NCBI GenBank assembly: GCA_946402705.1
Contig: CAMIXG010000001.1
Span: 124,001 to 188,000, forward strand
Reading direction: 5' to 3'
Length of the DNA: 64,000 nucleotides
From: an uncultured Tissierellia bacterium
Lineage (GTDB): Bacteria > Bacillota > Clostridia > Tissierellales > Tissierellaceae
How positions within the stretch are numbered: the first letter of the stretch is position 1; the number at the start of each line of letters is the position of its first letter. The notes beneath the pieces were generated by a model that saw nothing but the letters and a program-made list of their open reading frames with translations, was not told where the DNA came from and searched no databases. Of the stretch, positions 26,141 through 35,568 are shown piece after piece. The position numbers and the translations under genes were made by a program.

Positions 26141-27037
26141 TTATAGTGAAGGAGGAGTTATCTTTTCTAAATCCTTAGTAAGTTCTAGTATTATATTTTT
26201 AACATTAGTATTCATATCATAAGTGTTATCACCTATGGATACTAGACCTAATTTAGGTATTATATACATTTCAGTTTTAGAGCCATCTTCTAGTATTAGG
26301 CTCATAGAGTAAGAGTACCCCTCAGCTTGGGCAGAACCCATCTCTTCAAATTGTGCATTAGTTTTTTCTTCAAAAGTAGATTTTGAAAGCTCAGTTAACA
26401 ATTCTTTAGAAGTTCTTTCATCTAAAGTTTTTAGAAGAGTTGAGCCCATATGGTCATAGATTTCTATATTTTTAGTGGTTTCAATTAATCTACTAGTTCT
26501 AAAATATTCTTGTAAATCCATTTTTTTAGCATTAATATTATCTACATTTTCACATATATATACTTGATTATTATAAACTACAGCAATTCTAAATTTACTA
26601 TTGTAGGATTTTAGTGCATATATATCTCCGCCTATGGCAAAGGTACCTGCAAAATTAGCTTCTAAATCTTGATTTTCATCCATAAGATTATACTGAATCA
26701 TACCAAGCTTATCGCCTAATTTGTTAGTATCGAAATCTTTTTTATCTAAAGTTTCTATAACTGCATATCTACTATCATCATAATTTATAAATTTACGAAC
26801 TTCACCATAAGGCTGACTTGCCATTGGAGGTAGAAGATTCGTTGGACCTCCTGGTAGAGTACCAGGTGCATTTGTATGATTTATCATAATACCTATTAAG
26901 GCAGCAGCTACCACTGGAACTATAAAATACATTTTTTTACTAGATTTTTTTTCCACTAAACTAACATTACCATCAGATTCTATTATCATTTCATCTTTTA
27001 TATCATTTAAACTTGTAAATAATTTTACATTTTTCAT
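26141..27037 (-). CDS. Putative membrane-bound anti-sigma factor
   Basis: This 298-residue protein has a cytoplasmic N-terminus of about 33 residues, one membrane helix (about 34-53, MYFIVPVVAAALIGIMI), and a long outside domain without cysteines. That topology, plus a 4-nt overlap with the ECF sigma gene before it, suggests it holds that sigma factor at the membrane until a signal arrives. I do not recognise the outer domain. Confidence 0.7.
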   Translation of the reverse strand: MKNVKLFTSLNDIKDEMIIESDGNVSLVEKKSSKKMYFIVPVVAAALIGIMINHTNAPGTLPGGPTNLLPPMASQPYGEVRKFINYDDSRYAVIETLDKKDFDTNKLGDKLGMIQYNLMDENQDLEANFAGTFAIGGDIYALKSYNSKFRIAVVYNNQVYICENVDNINAKKMDLQEYFRTSRLIETTKNIEIYDHMGSTLLKTLDERTSKELLTELSKSTFEEKTNAQFEEMGSAQAEGYSYSMSLILEDGSKTEMYIIPKLGLVSIGDNTYDMNTNVKNIILELTKDLEKITPPSL

Positions 27038-27594
27038 AACCTTACACCTTCCTTTTCCAAAAATATCTTTAGTTGATTTCTTGTACGAAATAGAGAGGAT
27101 TTTACCTTGCTTTCAGATATGCTACATTCTTTTGAGATATCTGAAATTGATGTTACATACCAATATCGTTTTAAAAATATGATTCTATTTTCTTCCGATA
27201 ATGATTCTAAAAATATATTTAATAAATTAGTAAGTTCACTATTTTCTATTATATTCTCCACATAATCAGTAGATGGTATGCAGTTTTCAAGTTCAGATAA
27301 GGCCAAATCCATCTCTCCAGAATTTCTTTTCTGCGCTTTTCTTTGAGTATAAATATTTAAAGACAAGTTTCTAGTTATTTTACCAACATAGGCCTTTAAA
27401 TATTTGGGTTCATTAGGAGGAATACTATCCCATACTTTTAAATAGGTATCATTTAAACATTCTTCAGCATCATTTTTATCCTTTAGAATATTAAAAGATA
27501 TGATGTATAGATAGTTTTTGTACTTAATAGATAATTGGTTTATAGCATCTTCAATTCTCTTTATAAATAAGCTTATTATGTTTTGATCATTCAT
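27034..27594 (-). CDS. ECF-type RNA polymerase sigma factor
   Basis: This 186-residue protein has region 2 (IKYKNYLYIISFNILKDKND, AEECLNDTYLKVWDSIP, LKAYVGKITRNLSLN) and region 4 (LSEENRIIFLKRYWYVTSIS, ISKECSISESKVKSSLFRTR). It is typical of clostridial ECF sigma factors paired with membrane anti-sigma proteins. It overlaps its partner by 4 nt and probably drives its own operon. The signal is unknown. Confidence 0.88.
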   Translation of the reverse strand: MNDQNIISLFIKRIEDAINQLSIKYKNYLYIISFNILKDKNDAEECLNDTYLKVWDSIPPNEPKYLKAYVGKITRNLSLNIYTQRKAQKRNSGEMDLALSELENCIPSTDYVENIIENSELTNLLNIFLESLSEENRIIFLKRYWYVTSISDISKECSISESKVKSSLFRTRNQLKIFLEKEGVRL

Positions 27595-27733
27595 TATTTT
27601 AATTACTCCTTTCTCCCCTCTTAAAAATATAGACAGAAAAAATTAGATTTGGTTGGAGGGATATGAAAATATTTTTATATTATTGTATTTTCTATAAGTT
27701 ATTATAGTGTAGATTTAATAATTTATGAAATAA

Positions 27734-27766
27734 AAAACCCCTAATTATATAATTAGGGGTTTTGTT
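27734..27766. terminator. Bidirectional terminator
   Basis: A perfect 30-nt palindrome (AAAACCCCTAATTAT and its complement), T-rich on both strands, sits behind the minus-strand CMD-family gene. Confidence 0.8.
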
Positions 27767-27774
27767 TTATATTA

Positions 27775-28197
27775 TTATAAACTTAAGTTAGGGTCTATAT
27801 CTACTTTTAATCCTCTGTCTTCAAAAACTTTTCTAGCCACTTCCACAGCATTTAAAACTTTTGGAAAGCCTGTATATGATAGTAGGTGGATAAAAGTTTC
27901 AATTATCTCTTCAGGTGTAAGCCCAGCAGTAAGTCCAACATTTATATGAAGTTCTAGTTGAGGTAGCATTCCCTGAGTTACTAGTGAAGAAATAGTAATT
28001 AAAGCTCTTTGTTTATTATCTAAAGTTGGTCTAGTATAGATTTCGCCATAAGAAAATTCAATCATAAATCTGCTTATGTCAGGTGCTATATCCTTTAATT
28101 TTCCTTCAATTTTTGAAGGACTTGGAACATTTGGGTATTCTACATCTGTAAGTTCCATCAATTTTTCCTTACCCAAATCATATCGTGTTTTCTTCAT
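27775..28197 (-). CDS. Carboxymuconolactone decarboxylase family protein
   Basis: This 140-residue alpha-helical protein has the CMD fold signature FSYGEIYTRPTLDNKQRALI (about 48-67) and LHINVGLTAGLTPEEIIET (about 81-99). It has no cysteines, so it lacks the AhpD-type CxxC redox site and resembles the gamma-carboxymuconolactone decarboxylase branch. In anaerobes these often have no known aromatic pathway. AGGAGG precedes the ATG. Confidence 0.85.
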   Translation of the reverse strand: MKKTRYDLGKEKLMELTDVEYPNVPSPSKIEGKLKDIAPDISRFMIEFSYGEIYTRPTLDNKQRALITISSLVTQGMLPQLELHINVGLTAGLTPEEIIETFIHLLSYTGFPKVLNAVEVARKVFEDRGLKVDIDPNLSL

Positions 28198-28357
28198 AAA
28201 ATCTCCTCCTAATATTTAAATTTATATAGATTTATTATTTTAAAACTATATATCCTCTAATTTACTAATAATTAGATTGATTTATTTTTTATTATCTTCA
28301 AAAATATTATTAAGAATTAATTTAAATTTATAGATTTAAGTTTTCATTTTAAAGTAA

Positions 28358-28723
28358 TTAACTTAAAATTGGTGTCATAAGTAAGAATATGAAAAGTTGA
28401 AATAAAAGCGGAATACCAAGATAAATTAAAATTGTTTTTCTATTTTTTAATTCATCATTCCCAAAACGAATAATACTTTTAGGGTTTATCATTCCCAGTA
28501 TGAAAAATATTATCACAAGGGTAAATATGGTTGATAAAAAACGCCTAATTAGTTTCAAGTAGAAAATTGATGTAAATAGAGATAGACTTCCATAAGTTTT
28601 TAGAACTTTTATAGAGGTCTTGTCTTCTTCCTTCCCCCAAAAGATAATACTGGTTGGTTTAAAGTAACCAAACAAAAGTAGGATAAAAGATAAATAACTT
28701 AAATTGCTAAATAGATTTTCCAA
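28358..28723 (-). CDS. Membrane protein with internal duplication
   Basis: This protein of about 121 residues has four hydrophobic segments. It looks like a doubled unit: FGYFKPTSIIFWGKEEDKTS in the first half and LGMINPKSIIRFGNDELKNR in the second, each followed by a hydrophobic stretch. I do not recognise the function. TTG 28723 has GGAGTGAG 5-7 nt upstream and is preferred. ATG 28750 lacks a ribosome binding site. Confidence 0.55.
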   Translation of the reverse strand: MENLFSNLSYLSFILLLFGYFKPTSIIFWGKEEDKTSIKVLKTYGSLSLFTSIFYLKLIRRFLSTIFTLVIIFFILGMINPKSIIRFGNDELKNRKTILIYLGIPLLFQLFIFLLMTPILS

Positions 28724-29052
28724 ACACTCACTCCAATCAAAATATAACATTTAATTTCATTAAATGATTTGCATTAATATGTGGGATAATCAAGTTCATT
28801 TTTCAATAATACTATTATAGGGCAGCGATAACTCATATTTTGCATTATTTAAATTATACTACAGAAAAAATATAATTGGCACTAAAAACAGAAAATTGTA
28901 AAAAGAATACAAAATTCAGAAAATGTAACTGATTACATAGGTTTTAACTATTAGAAAAGCATTCATATATGGTATATAATTCAAAGTTGTATTCTTAAAT
29001 AGTAAGAAAATTTAGGAAAAACAATAAAAAATATAAAGAAGAGAGGAATTAT
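28724..29052. other. AT-rich intergenic region
   Basis: There is no open frame. A -10-like TATAAT lies at 28975-28980 upstream of the lipoprotein gene with only a weak -35. Nothing else recognisable is visible. Confidence 0.5.
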
Positions 29053-29511
29053 ATGAAAAAACTATTAGCTGTATTATTAAGTTTGATGTTATCTCTAAGT
29101 TTAGTTGCATGTGGAGATAGTGGCTCAGGAGAGTCTAGTGGAAGTTCAGAAGTATCATCAAAAGATGCAGTTGAAGAAGTTGCAGAAGAATCAGAAGATG
29201 CAAATGTCTCAAGAGAATTCAAGTCAGCACTTAAAAAAGCACAAATGTATTCTGATACAATGCATATGTCAAAAGCAGGAATATATGATCAATTAGTATC
29301 TGAATATGGTGAAGGATTCCCAGAGGATGCTGCACAATATGGTATTGACAATGTAAAGGCAGATTGGAATACAAATGCCTTAGAGAAAGCAAAGACATAT
29401 GCTGAAACAATTAGTATGTCAGATTCGGTAGTATATGATCAATTAGTATTTGAGCATGGTGAACAATTCACACCAGAGCAAGCTCAATATGCAATAGATA
29501 ATTTAGAATAA
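29053..29511 (+). CDS. Ltp-family lipoprotein
   Basis: This 152-residue secreted lipoprotein has a signal peptide with lipobox LVAC (Cys about 20) and a Ser/Glu-rich linker. Two Ltp (PF07553-type) repeats of about 48 residues follow, marked by ALKKAQMYSDTMHMSKAGIY and ALEKAKTYAETISMSDSVVY. Ltp-type proteins are known from phage TP-J34 as superinfection-exclusion factors, but most bacterial copies have unknown roles. GAGAGGAA precedes the ATG. Single gene with its own terminator. Confidence 0.87.
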   Translation: MKKLLAVLLSLMLSLSLVACGDSGSGESSGSSEVSSKDAVEEVAEESEDANVSREFKSALKKAQMYSDTMHMSKAGIYDQLVSEYGEGFPEDAAQYGIDNVKADWNTNALEKAKTYAETISMSDSVVYDQLVFEHGEQFTPEQAQYAIDNLE

Positions 29512-29512
29512 T

Positions 29513-29550
29513 AAAAAATCATCTTGGATATATCCAAGATGATTTTTTAT
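29513..29550. terminator. Terminator after Ltp lipoprotein gene
   Basis: A perfect 18-bp palindromic stem (29513-29530 with 29531-29548), A-rich before and T-rich after, is active in both directions in principle. Confidence 0.85.
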
Positions 29551-29665
29551 TGACCATATATATTATATAAGGAAGTAACTATAAAGTTTACTCTTTCTTA
29601 TCTTGTTAATTCTTATATATTTTATGATATAATAAGAGTCTAAGAATATTGTGGGAGGCATAAGA

Positions 29666-31081
29666 ATGAATTATAGTGAAAATATAAAATACGACTTTAT
29701 AGATTCTGAACTTTTCTTTGAAAAGATAGAAAAAATAAAGAAACATAACTCGGATAAAGAAGGTTTAAAATATACAACATTAACATATGGTTGTCAGATG
29801 AATGCTAACGATTCAGAAAAGATAGCCTGGATTTTGGAACTTATGGGTTATAGCAAAACAGATGAAATAGAAGAAGCTGATTTTGTTATATTTAACACAT
29901 GTGCCATAAGAGAAAATGCGGAACTTAAGGTATATGGAAAGGTTGGTTCTTTAAAAACAATTAAAGAAGAACATAATCCAAACTTAAAGATAGCCATATG
30001 TGGCTGCATGATGCAGATAGATAGTATTAGAGATACCATTGAAAATAAATTTAAGCATGTAGATATAATATTTGGTACTAATAATATTCAAAAATTACCA
30101 GAATTGTTTTTGCAGAATTTAGATACAAAGAAAACTGCTGTAGATGTTGTTGAAAGCAGTTTTAATGTAGTTGAAGGCTTAGAAAATATAAGGGCAAATG
30201 ACCATAGTGCATATGTGAATATTATGTATGGTTGTAACAATTTCTGTACTTACTGTGTAGTGCCATATACTAGAGGCAGAGAGGTAAGTAGAAGGGCAGA
30301 AGACGTTTTAGATGAAGTTAGAAAACTTGCAGAAGAAGGATATAAAGAGATAACACTTTTAGGGCAAAATGTAAATTCTTATGGTAAAACTTTAGGAAAT
30401 AATTATGGTTTCACAGATTTACTTAGAGATATAGATAAAATAGATGGAATTAAGAGAATTAGGTTTATGACATCTCACCCTAGAGATATATCAGATGAAC
30501 TAATAACTGCCTATGGAGAACTAGATAAACTATCTAATAGTTTACATCTACCAGTTCAATCAGGTAGTAATAATATTTTAAAGTCTATGAATAGGCACTA
30601 TACTAGGGAGAAATATATAGAATCAATAAAAAAACTTAGACAAGTAAGTCCAGATATAACACTTTCTACAGACATTATAATTGGTTTTCCAGGGGAAACG
30701 GAAGAAGATTTCCTAGAAACTATGTCCTTAATAAAAGAAGTAGAATATGATTTTGTCTATAATTTTATATATTCTGTAAGACCAGGAACTAAAGCAGCTC
30801 ATATGGAAGAGCAAGTTCCATATGAGGTTAAACATGATAGATTTGTAAGATTAAATGAAGTTGTAAATGATATTATAATTAAAAAGAATAGGGAAATGAT
30901 TGGAAGTGTAGTAGAAGTGCTTGTAGATGGTGTTAGCAAGACAAATGATGAAATCCTAACATCTAGGACTGATGAATTTAAAATTGTAAATTTCCCAGGA
31001 AATAAATCCTTAATTGGTGAGTTGGTAAATATAGAGATAACTCATGCTAGTACATTTGCATTAGAGGGAAAACTAGTATAA
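29666..31081 (+). CDS. miaB: tRNA-2-methylthio-N6-dimethylallyladenosine synthase
   Basis: This 471-residue radical-SAM enzyme has N-terminal cluster cysteines in TYGCQMN, FNTCAIR and ICGCMM. The radical SAM CxxxCxxC is in YGCNNFCTYCVVPYTRGRE (about 190-208), and a C-terminal TRAM domain is present. It adds the methylthio group to i6A37 of tRNA. ATG 29666 follows GGGAGG. GTG 29651 is a less likely start. It leads the miaB-mutS-mutL-miaA operon. Confidence 0.95.
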   Translation: MNYSENIKYDFIDSELFFEKIEKIKKHNSDKEGLKYTTLTYGCQMNANDSEKIAWILELMGYSKTDEIEEADFVIFNTCAIRENAELKVYGKVGSLKTIKEEHNPNLKIAICGCMMQIDSIRDTIENKFKHVDIIFGTNNIQKLPELFLQNLDTKKTAVDVVESSFNVVEGLENIRANDHSAYVNIMYGCNNFCTYCVVPYTRGREVSRRAEDVLDEVRKLAEEGYKEITLLGQNVNSYGKTLGNNYGFTDLLRDIDKIDGIKRIRFMTSHPRDISDELITAYGELDKLSNSLHLPVQSGSNNILKSMNRHYTREKYIESIKKLRQVSPDITLSTDIIIGFPGETEEDFLETMSLIKEVEYDFVYNFIYSVRPGTKAAHMEEQVPYEVKHDRFVRLNEVVNDIIIKKNREMIGSVVEVLVDGVSKTNDEILTSRTDEFKIVNFPGNKSLIGELVNIEITHASTFALEGKLV

Positions 31082-31094
31082 GGGAGGTAGTATT

Positions 31095-33710
31095 TTGGCA
31101 AAATTAACACCTATGATGGAACAATATATGGAGCTTAAAAAAGAATATAGTGATTGCATCTTATTCTTTAGACTAGGTGATTTTTATGAAATGTTTTTCG
31201 AAGATGCTATAAAGGCATCTAGAGAATTGGAGATAACTTTAACACAAAGAAGTGTTGGTGATAATGAAAAAGCTGCTATGTGCGGAATACCACATCATGT
31301 GGCAGATAATTATATAGCTAAACTTGTAGACAAGGGATATAAGGTTGCCATAGGAGAACAGGTAGAAGACCCAAAAGATGCTAAAGGTATAGTGAAAAGA
31401 GATGTAGTAAAAGTTGTAACACCAGGAACAATAACAGACCAAACTATACTTGATGATAAGGTAAATAATTATTTGGCATCTATATATTTGGATAAAAATA
31501 ATATTGGGATTGCTTATGTAGATAATTCAACAGGAGAGTTATCTACTACAAGCCTAAAGGCAAATAAAGAGGACTTATTGTCATTTGCTATAAATGAGAT
31601 TAGCAAGATATATCCTTCTGAAATAATTTGTAATGAAGAATTCTATGCTAATAATAAGGTGATAAAAACCATAAAGAATAATTTGAATCCATATTTTAAT
31701 GTCATTGAAAATGATATAGAACTTGATTGGAAAGCTATCTACTCAAATCATTTTATGGAAGAGGATATAAATAAATCTGATGATATGGAGAGATTTTATT
31801 CTAATATAGCAACAGTTAATCTATTAAAATATTTAGAAACTACAGAAAAAAATGCACTGGATCATATTAGTACCTTAGAATATTATGAGGCAAATAATTA
31901 CCTGATAATGGACTTTAGTACAAGAATAAATCTTGAAATCCATGAAACTATTATAAGCAGAGATAAAAAAGGATCCATAGTTGGATTTTTAGATAAGACA
32001 AATACATCTATGGGAGGAAGACTACTTAGAAAATGGTTAGAGCAACCGCTCATAGATAAAAAACAAATTGAATATAGAAACTCTATAGTTGAGTTTTTTG
32101 TAAATAATATGAATACTAGGGATAGTGTATCAGAACTTTTGAAAAATGTTCATGATATAGAAAGATTAAGTACAAGGGTCTCTACAGGGAGCTGTAATGG
32201 TAGAGATATGATAGCTCTTAAAAATTCAATATCTCAGATACCAGACATTAAGACCCTACTTAGGGAAACTGGTCATAAGGCTCTACTAAATATGGAAAAA
32301 AACTTAGATGAACTTAGAGATATTTATAAACTCATAGATGATTCTATAATGGATAATCCCCCTGTAACCATAACTGAAGGTAATCTTATAAAACTTGGTT
32401 TTGATGAAAACTTAGATAGGATAAAAGAAGTTGCTATAAAGGGGAAAAGTTGGTTAAAGGATTTAGAGGAAAAAGAGAAAGAAAAGACTGGTATAAATAA
32501 TTTAAAGATTGGATATAATAAAATGTTAGGTTACTATTTTGAAGTGACTAAGGGAAATATGTCCAAGGTACCAGAATATTTTATAAGAAAACAAACTCTT
32601 ACAAATGCTGAAAGATTTTTTACAGAAGAACTAAAGGGTATGGAAAATGAAATACTTACTGCTGAAGATAAATTACTATCATCAGAATATAAGGTTTTTG
32701 TAGATATAAGAGAAAAAGTAAAATCTCAAATATTTAGGATACAGACCACATCTAAATTTATAGCAACATTAGATGTTTTGGTATCCTTTGCTCAGATAGC
32801 ATTTTTAAATAGTTTTTCAAAGCCTGAGCTTAATACAAGTGGTACTATAGAAATAAAAGATGGTAGACATCCTGTTGTGGAGTCTAATATAGATAATAAT
32901 TTATTTGTTCCAAATGATACAAATCTAGATTTAAAAAATAATATGATACAAATTATAACTGGTCCAAACATGGCAGGAAAATCAACATATATGAGACAGG
33001 TAGCTATAATAACCCTATTGGCACATATAGGTTCATTTGTACCAGCAGAATCTGCAAATATATCTGTAGTGGATAGAATATTTACAAGAATTGGTGCAGC
33101 AGATAATCTATCACAAGGTGAAAGTACCTTTATGGTAGAGATGAATGAGGTGGCAAATATAGTTGAAACTGCAACTAGTAGAAGTTTGATTATACTAGAT
33201 GAGGTAGGTAGAGGAACTTCAACTTATGATGGGCTTAGTATAGCCAGGGCTTTAATAGAATATATAGCAGAAAATATAAGGGCAAAAACTTTATTTGCCA
33301 CACACTATCATGAGCTAACAGATTTGGAAGATGAATATAAAAACATTAAGAACCTAACTATACTTGCAGAAGAAAAAGGTGAAGATGTCATATTTCTAAG
33401 AAAGATAGTAGAAGGTAGTACTAATAAGAGTTATGGTATTCAGGTTGCCAGACTTGCCGGAATAGATAAGAAGATAATAGATAGGGCGAATGAGATTTTA
33501 TATTCAATAGAAAAAACTAGTGCATCAAATTTAGGTAAGCTAGTAGAAGAACCTAAGATGCAACTCGATTTAAATGATTTTAAGAAGAAATATTTTATAG
33601 ATAATTTATCAAATATAGAAATAAATAATTTGACACCAATGGAAGGCTTTAATAGATTATATGAAATTATACAAGAGGCTAAAGAGCTAAAGGATGATTT
33701 TGATGAATAG
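31095..33710 (+). CDS. mutS: DNA mismatch repair protein MutS
   Basis: This 871-residue MutS1 has the mismatch-binding N-terminus with the Phe-X-Glu motif (GDFYEMFFEDA, about 28-38) and core clamp domains. The ATPase has Walker A GPNMAGKST (from residue 623), STFMVEMNE and LIILDEVGRGTSTYDG. A C-terminal beta-clamp-binding-like tail follows. The start is TTG with GGGAGG upstream. It overlaps mutL by a few bases. Confidence 0.97.
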   Translation: MAKLTPMMEQYMELKKEYSDCILFFRLGDFYEMFFEDAIKASRELEITLTQRSVGDNEKAAMCGIPHHVADNYIAKLVDKGYKVAIGEQVEDPKDAKGIVKRDVVKVVTPGTITDQTILDDKVNNYLASIYLDKNNIGIAYVDNSTGELSTTSLKANKEDLLSFAINEISKIYPSEIICNEEFYANNKVIKTIKNNLNPYFNVIENDIELDWKAIYSNHFMEEDINKSDDMERFYSNIATVNLLKYLETTEKNALDHISTLEYYEANNYLIMDFSTRINLEIHETIISRDKKGSIVGFLDKTNTSMGGRLLRKWLEQPLIDKKQIEYRNSIVEFFVNNMNTRDSVSELLKNVHDIERLSTRVSTGSCNGRDMIALKNSISQIPDIKTLLRETGHKALLNMEKNLDELRDIYKLIDDSIMDNPPVTITEGNLIKLGFDENLDRIKEVAIKGKSWLKDLEEKEKEKTGINNLKIGYNKMLGYYFEVTKGNMSKVPEYFIRKQTLTNAERFFTEELKGMENEILTAEDKLLSSEYKVFVDIREKVKSQIFRIQTTSKFIATLDVLVSFAQIAFLNSFSKPELNTSGTIEIKDGRHPVVESNIDNNLFVPNDTNLDLKNNMIQIITGPNMAGKSTYMRQVAIITLLAHIGSFVPAESANISVVDRIFTRIGAADNLSQGESTFMVEMNEVANIVETATSRSLIILDEVGRGTSTYDGLSIARALIEYIAENIRAKTLFATHYHELTDLEDEYKNIKNLTILAEEKGEDVIFLRKIVEGSTNKSYGIQVARLAGIDKKIIDRANEILYSIEKTSASNLGKLVEEPKMQLDLNDFKKKYFIDNLSNIEINNLTPMEGFNRLYEIIQEAKELKDDFDE

Positions 33711-35553
33711 AATTAAAGAACTTGATTTACAAACTGTGCAAAAGATTGCAGCAGGTGAAGTTATTGAAAGACCATCATCTATAGTAAAAGAATTAGTAGA
33801 AAATTCTATAGATGCAAATTCTAATAATATAACAATTGAGATAAAAAATGGTGGTAAAACTTTTATAAGGATAACTGATGATGGAGATGGAATAGTAAAA
33901 GAGGACCTTTCGCTAGCCTTTAAAAGACACTCAACTTCCAAACTGACAAGGGCAGAAGACTTGTATGATATAAACTCTTTAGGATTTAGAGGAGAGGCCC
34001 TTGCTAGTATATCTAGTGTAACTAAAATAAAGATAATGACTAAAACAGAAGAGTCAGCAGCTGGAACTGAGGCAGATATAGAAGATGGAGTAATAGTAAG
34101 TGAAAACTTAGTAGGAGCTCCTAAAGGCACAACTATAATAGCTAGAGATTTATTTTACAATTTACCAGTTAGAAAAGACTTTTTAAAGACTGATTTAGTA
34201 GAGTCCAATAGAATATCAGATATAGTTTACAAATTGGCATTGGGAAATCCAGATATAAGTTTTAATTATATAAAAGATGATAAGGTAATTTTAAAAACAA
34301 ATAAAAATACAGATGTGAAAAATCATATCTATACTATACTTGGTAGGGAAATAAGTAATAATCTAATAAAGGTTGATTATGAATATGAAGGTATAAAAAT
34401 TCATGGATATATTTCCAATAACCAGTATTATAGGGGAAACAGGTCCCATCAGTATATATTTCTAAATGAGAGATTTATTATTAATAGTGATATAGCAAGG
34501 GTTATGGAACAAGAATATAAGAGCTTAATACCGATAAACAGGTATCCAGTATTTTTATTATTTGTAGATATAGATCCAGCCACAGTAGATGTAAATATAC
34601 ATCCCACGAAACAAGAGGTTAAATTTACAGAAGAAGAAAAAATCTTGTTTGCTTTTAGTGATATGGTTAAGTACTATTTGCACCCTAAAATAGAGATACC
34701 TAGTATGAGTATTAGCAAGGTTAAAACTAAGGAAACTCCAAATCAGATACCTAACCTATTTGAATTTATAGAAAAGGAAAATAGGGAAAATGATATAGCT
34801 GAAAACAACTTAGAAAAAATAGCTGTTGAGGTATATGATTATAGGGAATCAGAACCTAATCATGGTCAGATTGAAGAAGAGGCTGTAACTAATTATGTTC
34901 AAGTAGATAGAGAAGAAACTGAAGATGGTAATCATGATAAAATTATAATAGAGAATGATGTACAAAACTCTATAGATAATTTAAGTCTAATAGGTGTGGC
35001 ATTTAACACTTTTATCATCGCTCAGGACAGAATAAACTCTAAAGTGTTTTTCATAGACCAACATGCAGCTCATGAGAGAATTATGTATGAAAAGTATGTT
35101 GCAGAATATAATTCTGAAGATGTTAATATACAAATGTTATTGTCGCCTATTATAATCAATCTCACAAACGAAGAGATGGAAAATACTAAGGAAAATATAG
35201 ATATATTTAATAAACTAGGTTTTATATTAGAGGAATTTGGAAATGATACAATAATAATAAGGGGAATACCAATTTTATTTGGGAAACCAAAGATAGAAAA
35301 TTTGTTTTATGATATTTTAGACAATCTAAAAACTAGTATGGCATCAGGGTATGAAACTAAGGTTGAGAGAATAATGAAGATATCATGTGTTCATTCTGTG
35401 AAGGCAGGAGATGAGCTTGATGAAAAAGAAATAATAGCCCTATTTAATAGGCTTAAAAATTGTAAACAACCCCATACTTGTCCTCATGGTAGGCCAACTA
35501 TGCTTGAGATGACTAGAAATCATATAGAAAAAGAATTTTTAAGAATTATGTAG
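33703..35553 (+). CDS. mutL: DNA mismatch repair endonuclease MutL
   Basis: This 616-residue GHKL ATPase has KIAAGEVIERPSSIVKELVENSIDA (about 12-36) and DDGDGI and GFRGEALASI. In the C-terminal endonuclease domain, QHAAHERIMYEK (DQHA(X)2E(X)4E type) is visible, and the end has the CPHGRP zinc-site motif. It nicks the new strand after MutS recognition. ATG 33703 overlaps the mutS stop by 8 nt. ATG 33694 is an alternative. Confidence 0.97.
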   Translation: MNRIKELDLQTVQKIAAGEVIERPSSIVKELVENSIDANSNNITIEIKNGGKTFIRITDDGDGIVKEDLSLAFKRHSTSKLTRAEDLYDINSLGFRGEALASISSVTKIKIMTKTEESAAGTEADIEDGVIVSENLVGAPKGTTIIARDLFYNLPVRKDFLKTDLVESNRISDIVYKLALGNPDISFNYIKDDKVILKTNKNTDVKNHIYTILGREISNNLIKVDYEYEGIKIHGYISNNQYYRGNRSHQYIFLNERFIINSDIARVMEQEYKSLIPINRYPVFLLFVDIDPATVDVNIHPTKQEVKFTEEEKILFAFSDMVKYYLHPKIEIPSMSISKVKTKETPNQIPNLFEFIEKENRENDIAENNLEKIAVEVYDYRESEPNHGQIEEEAVTNYVQVDREETEDGNHDKIIIENDVQNSIDNLSLIGVAFNTFIIAQDRINSKVFFIDQHAAHERIMYEKYVAEYNSEDVNIQMLLSPIIINLTNEEMENTKENIDIFNKLGFILEEFGNDTIIIRGIPILFGKPKIENLFYDILDNLKTSMASGYETKVERIMKISCVHSVKAGDELDEKEIIALFNRLKNCKQPHTCPHGRPTMLEMTRNHIEKEFLRIM

Positions 35554-35568
35554 TATAAGGAGAAATAT

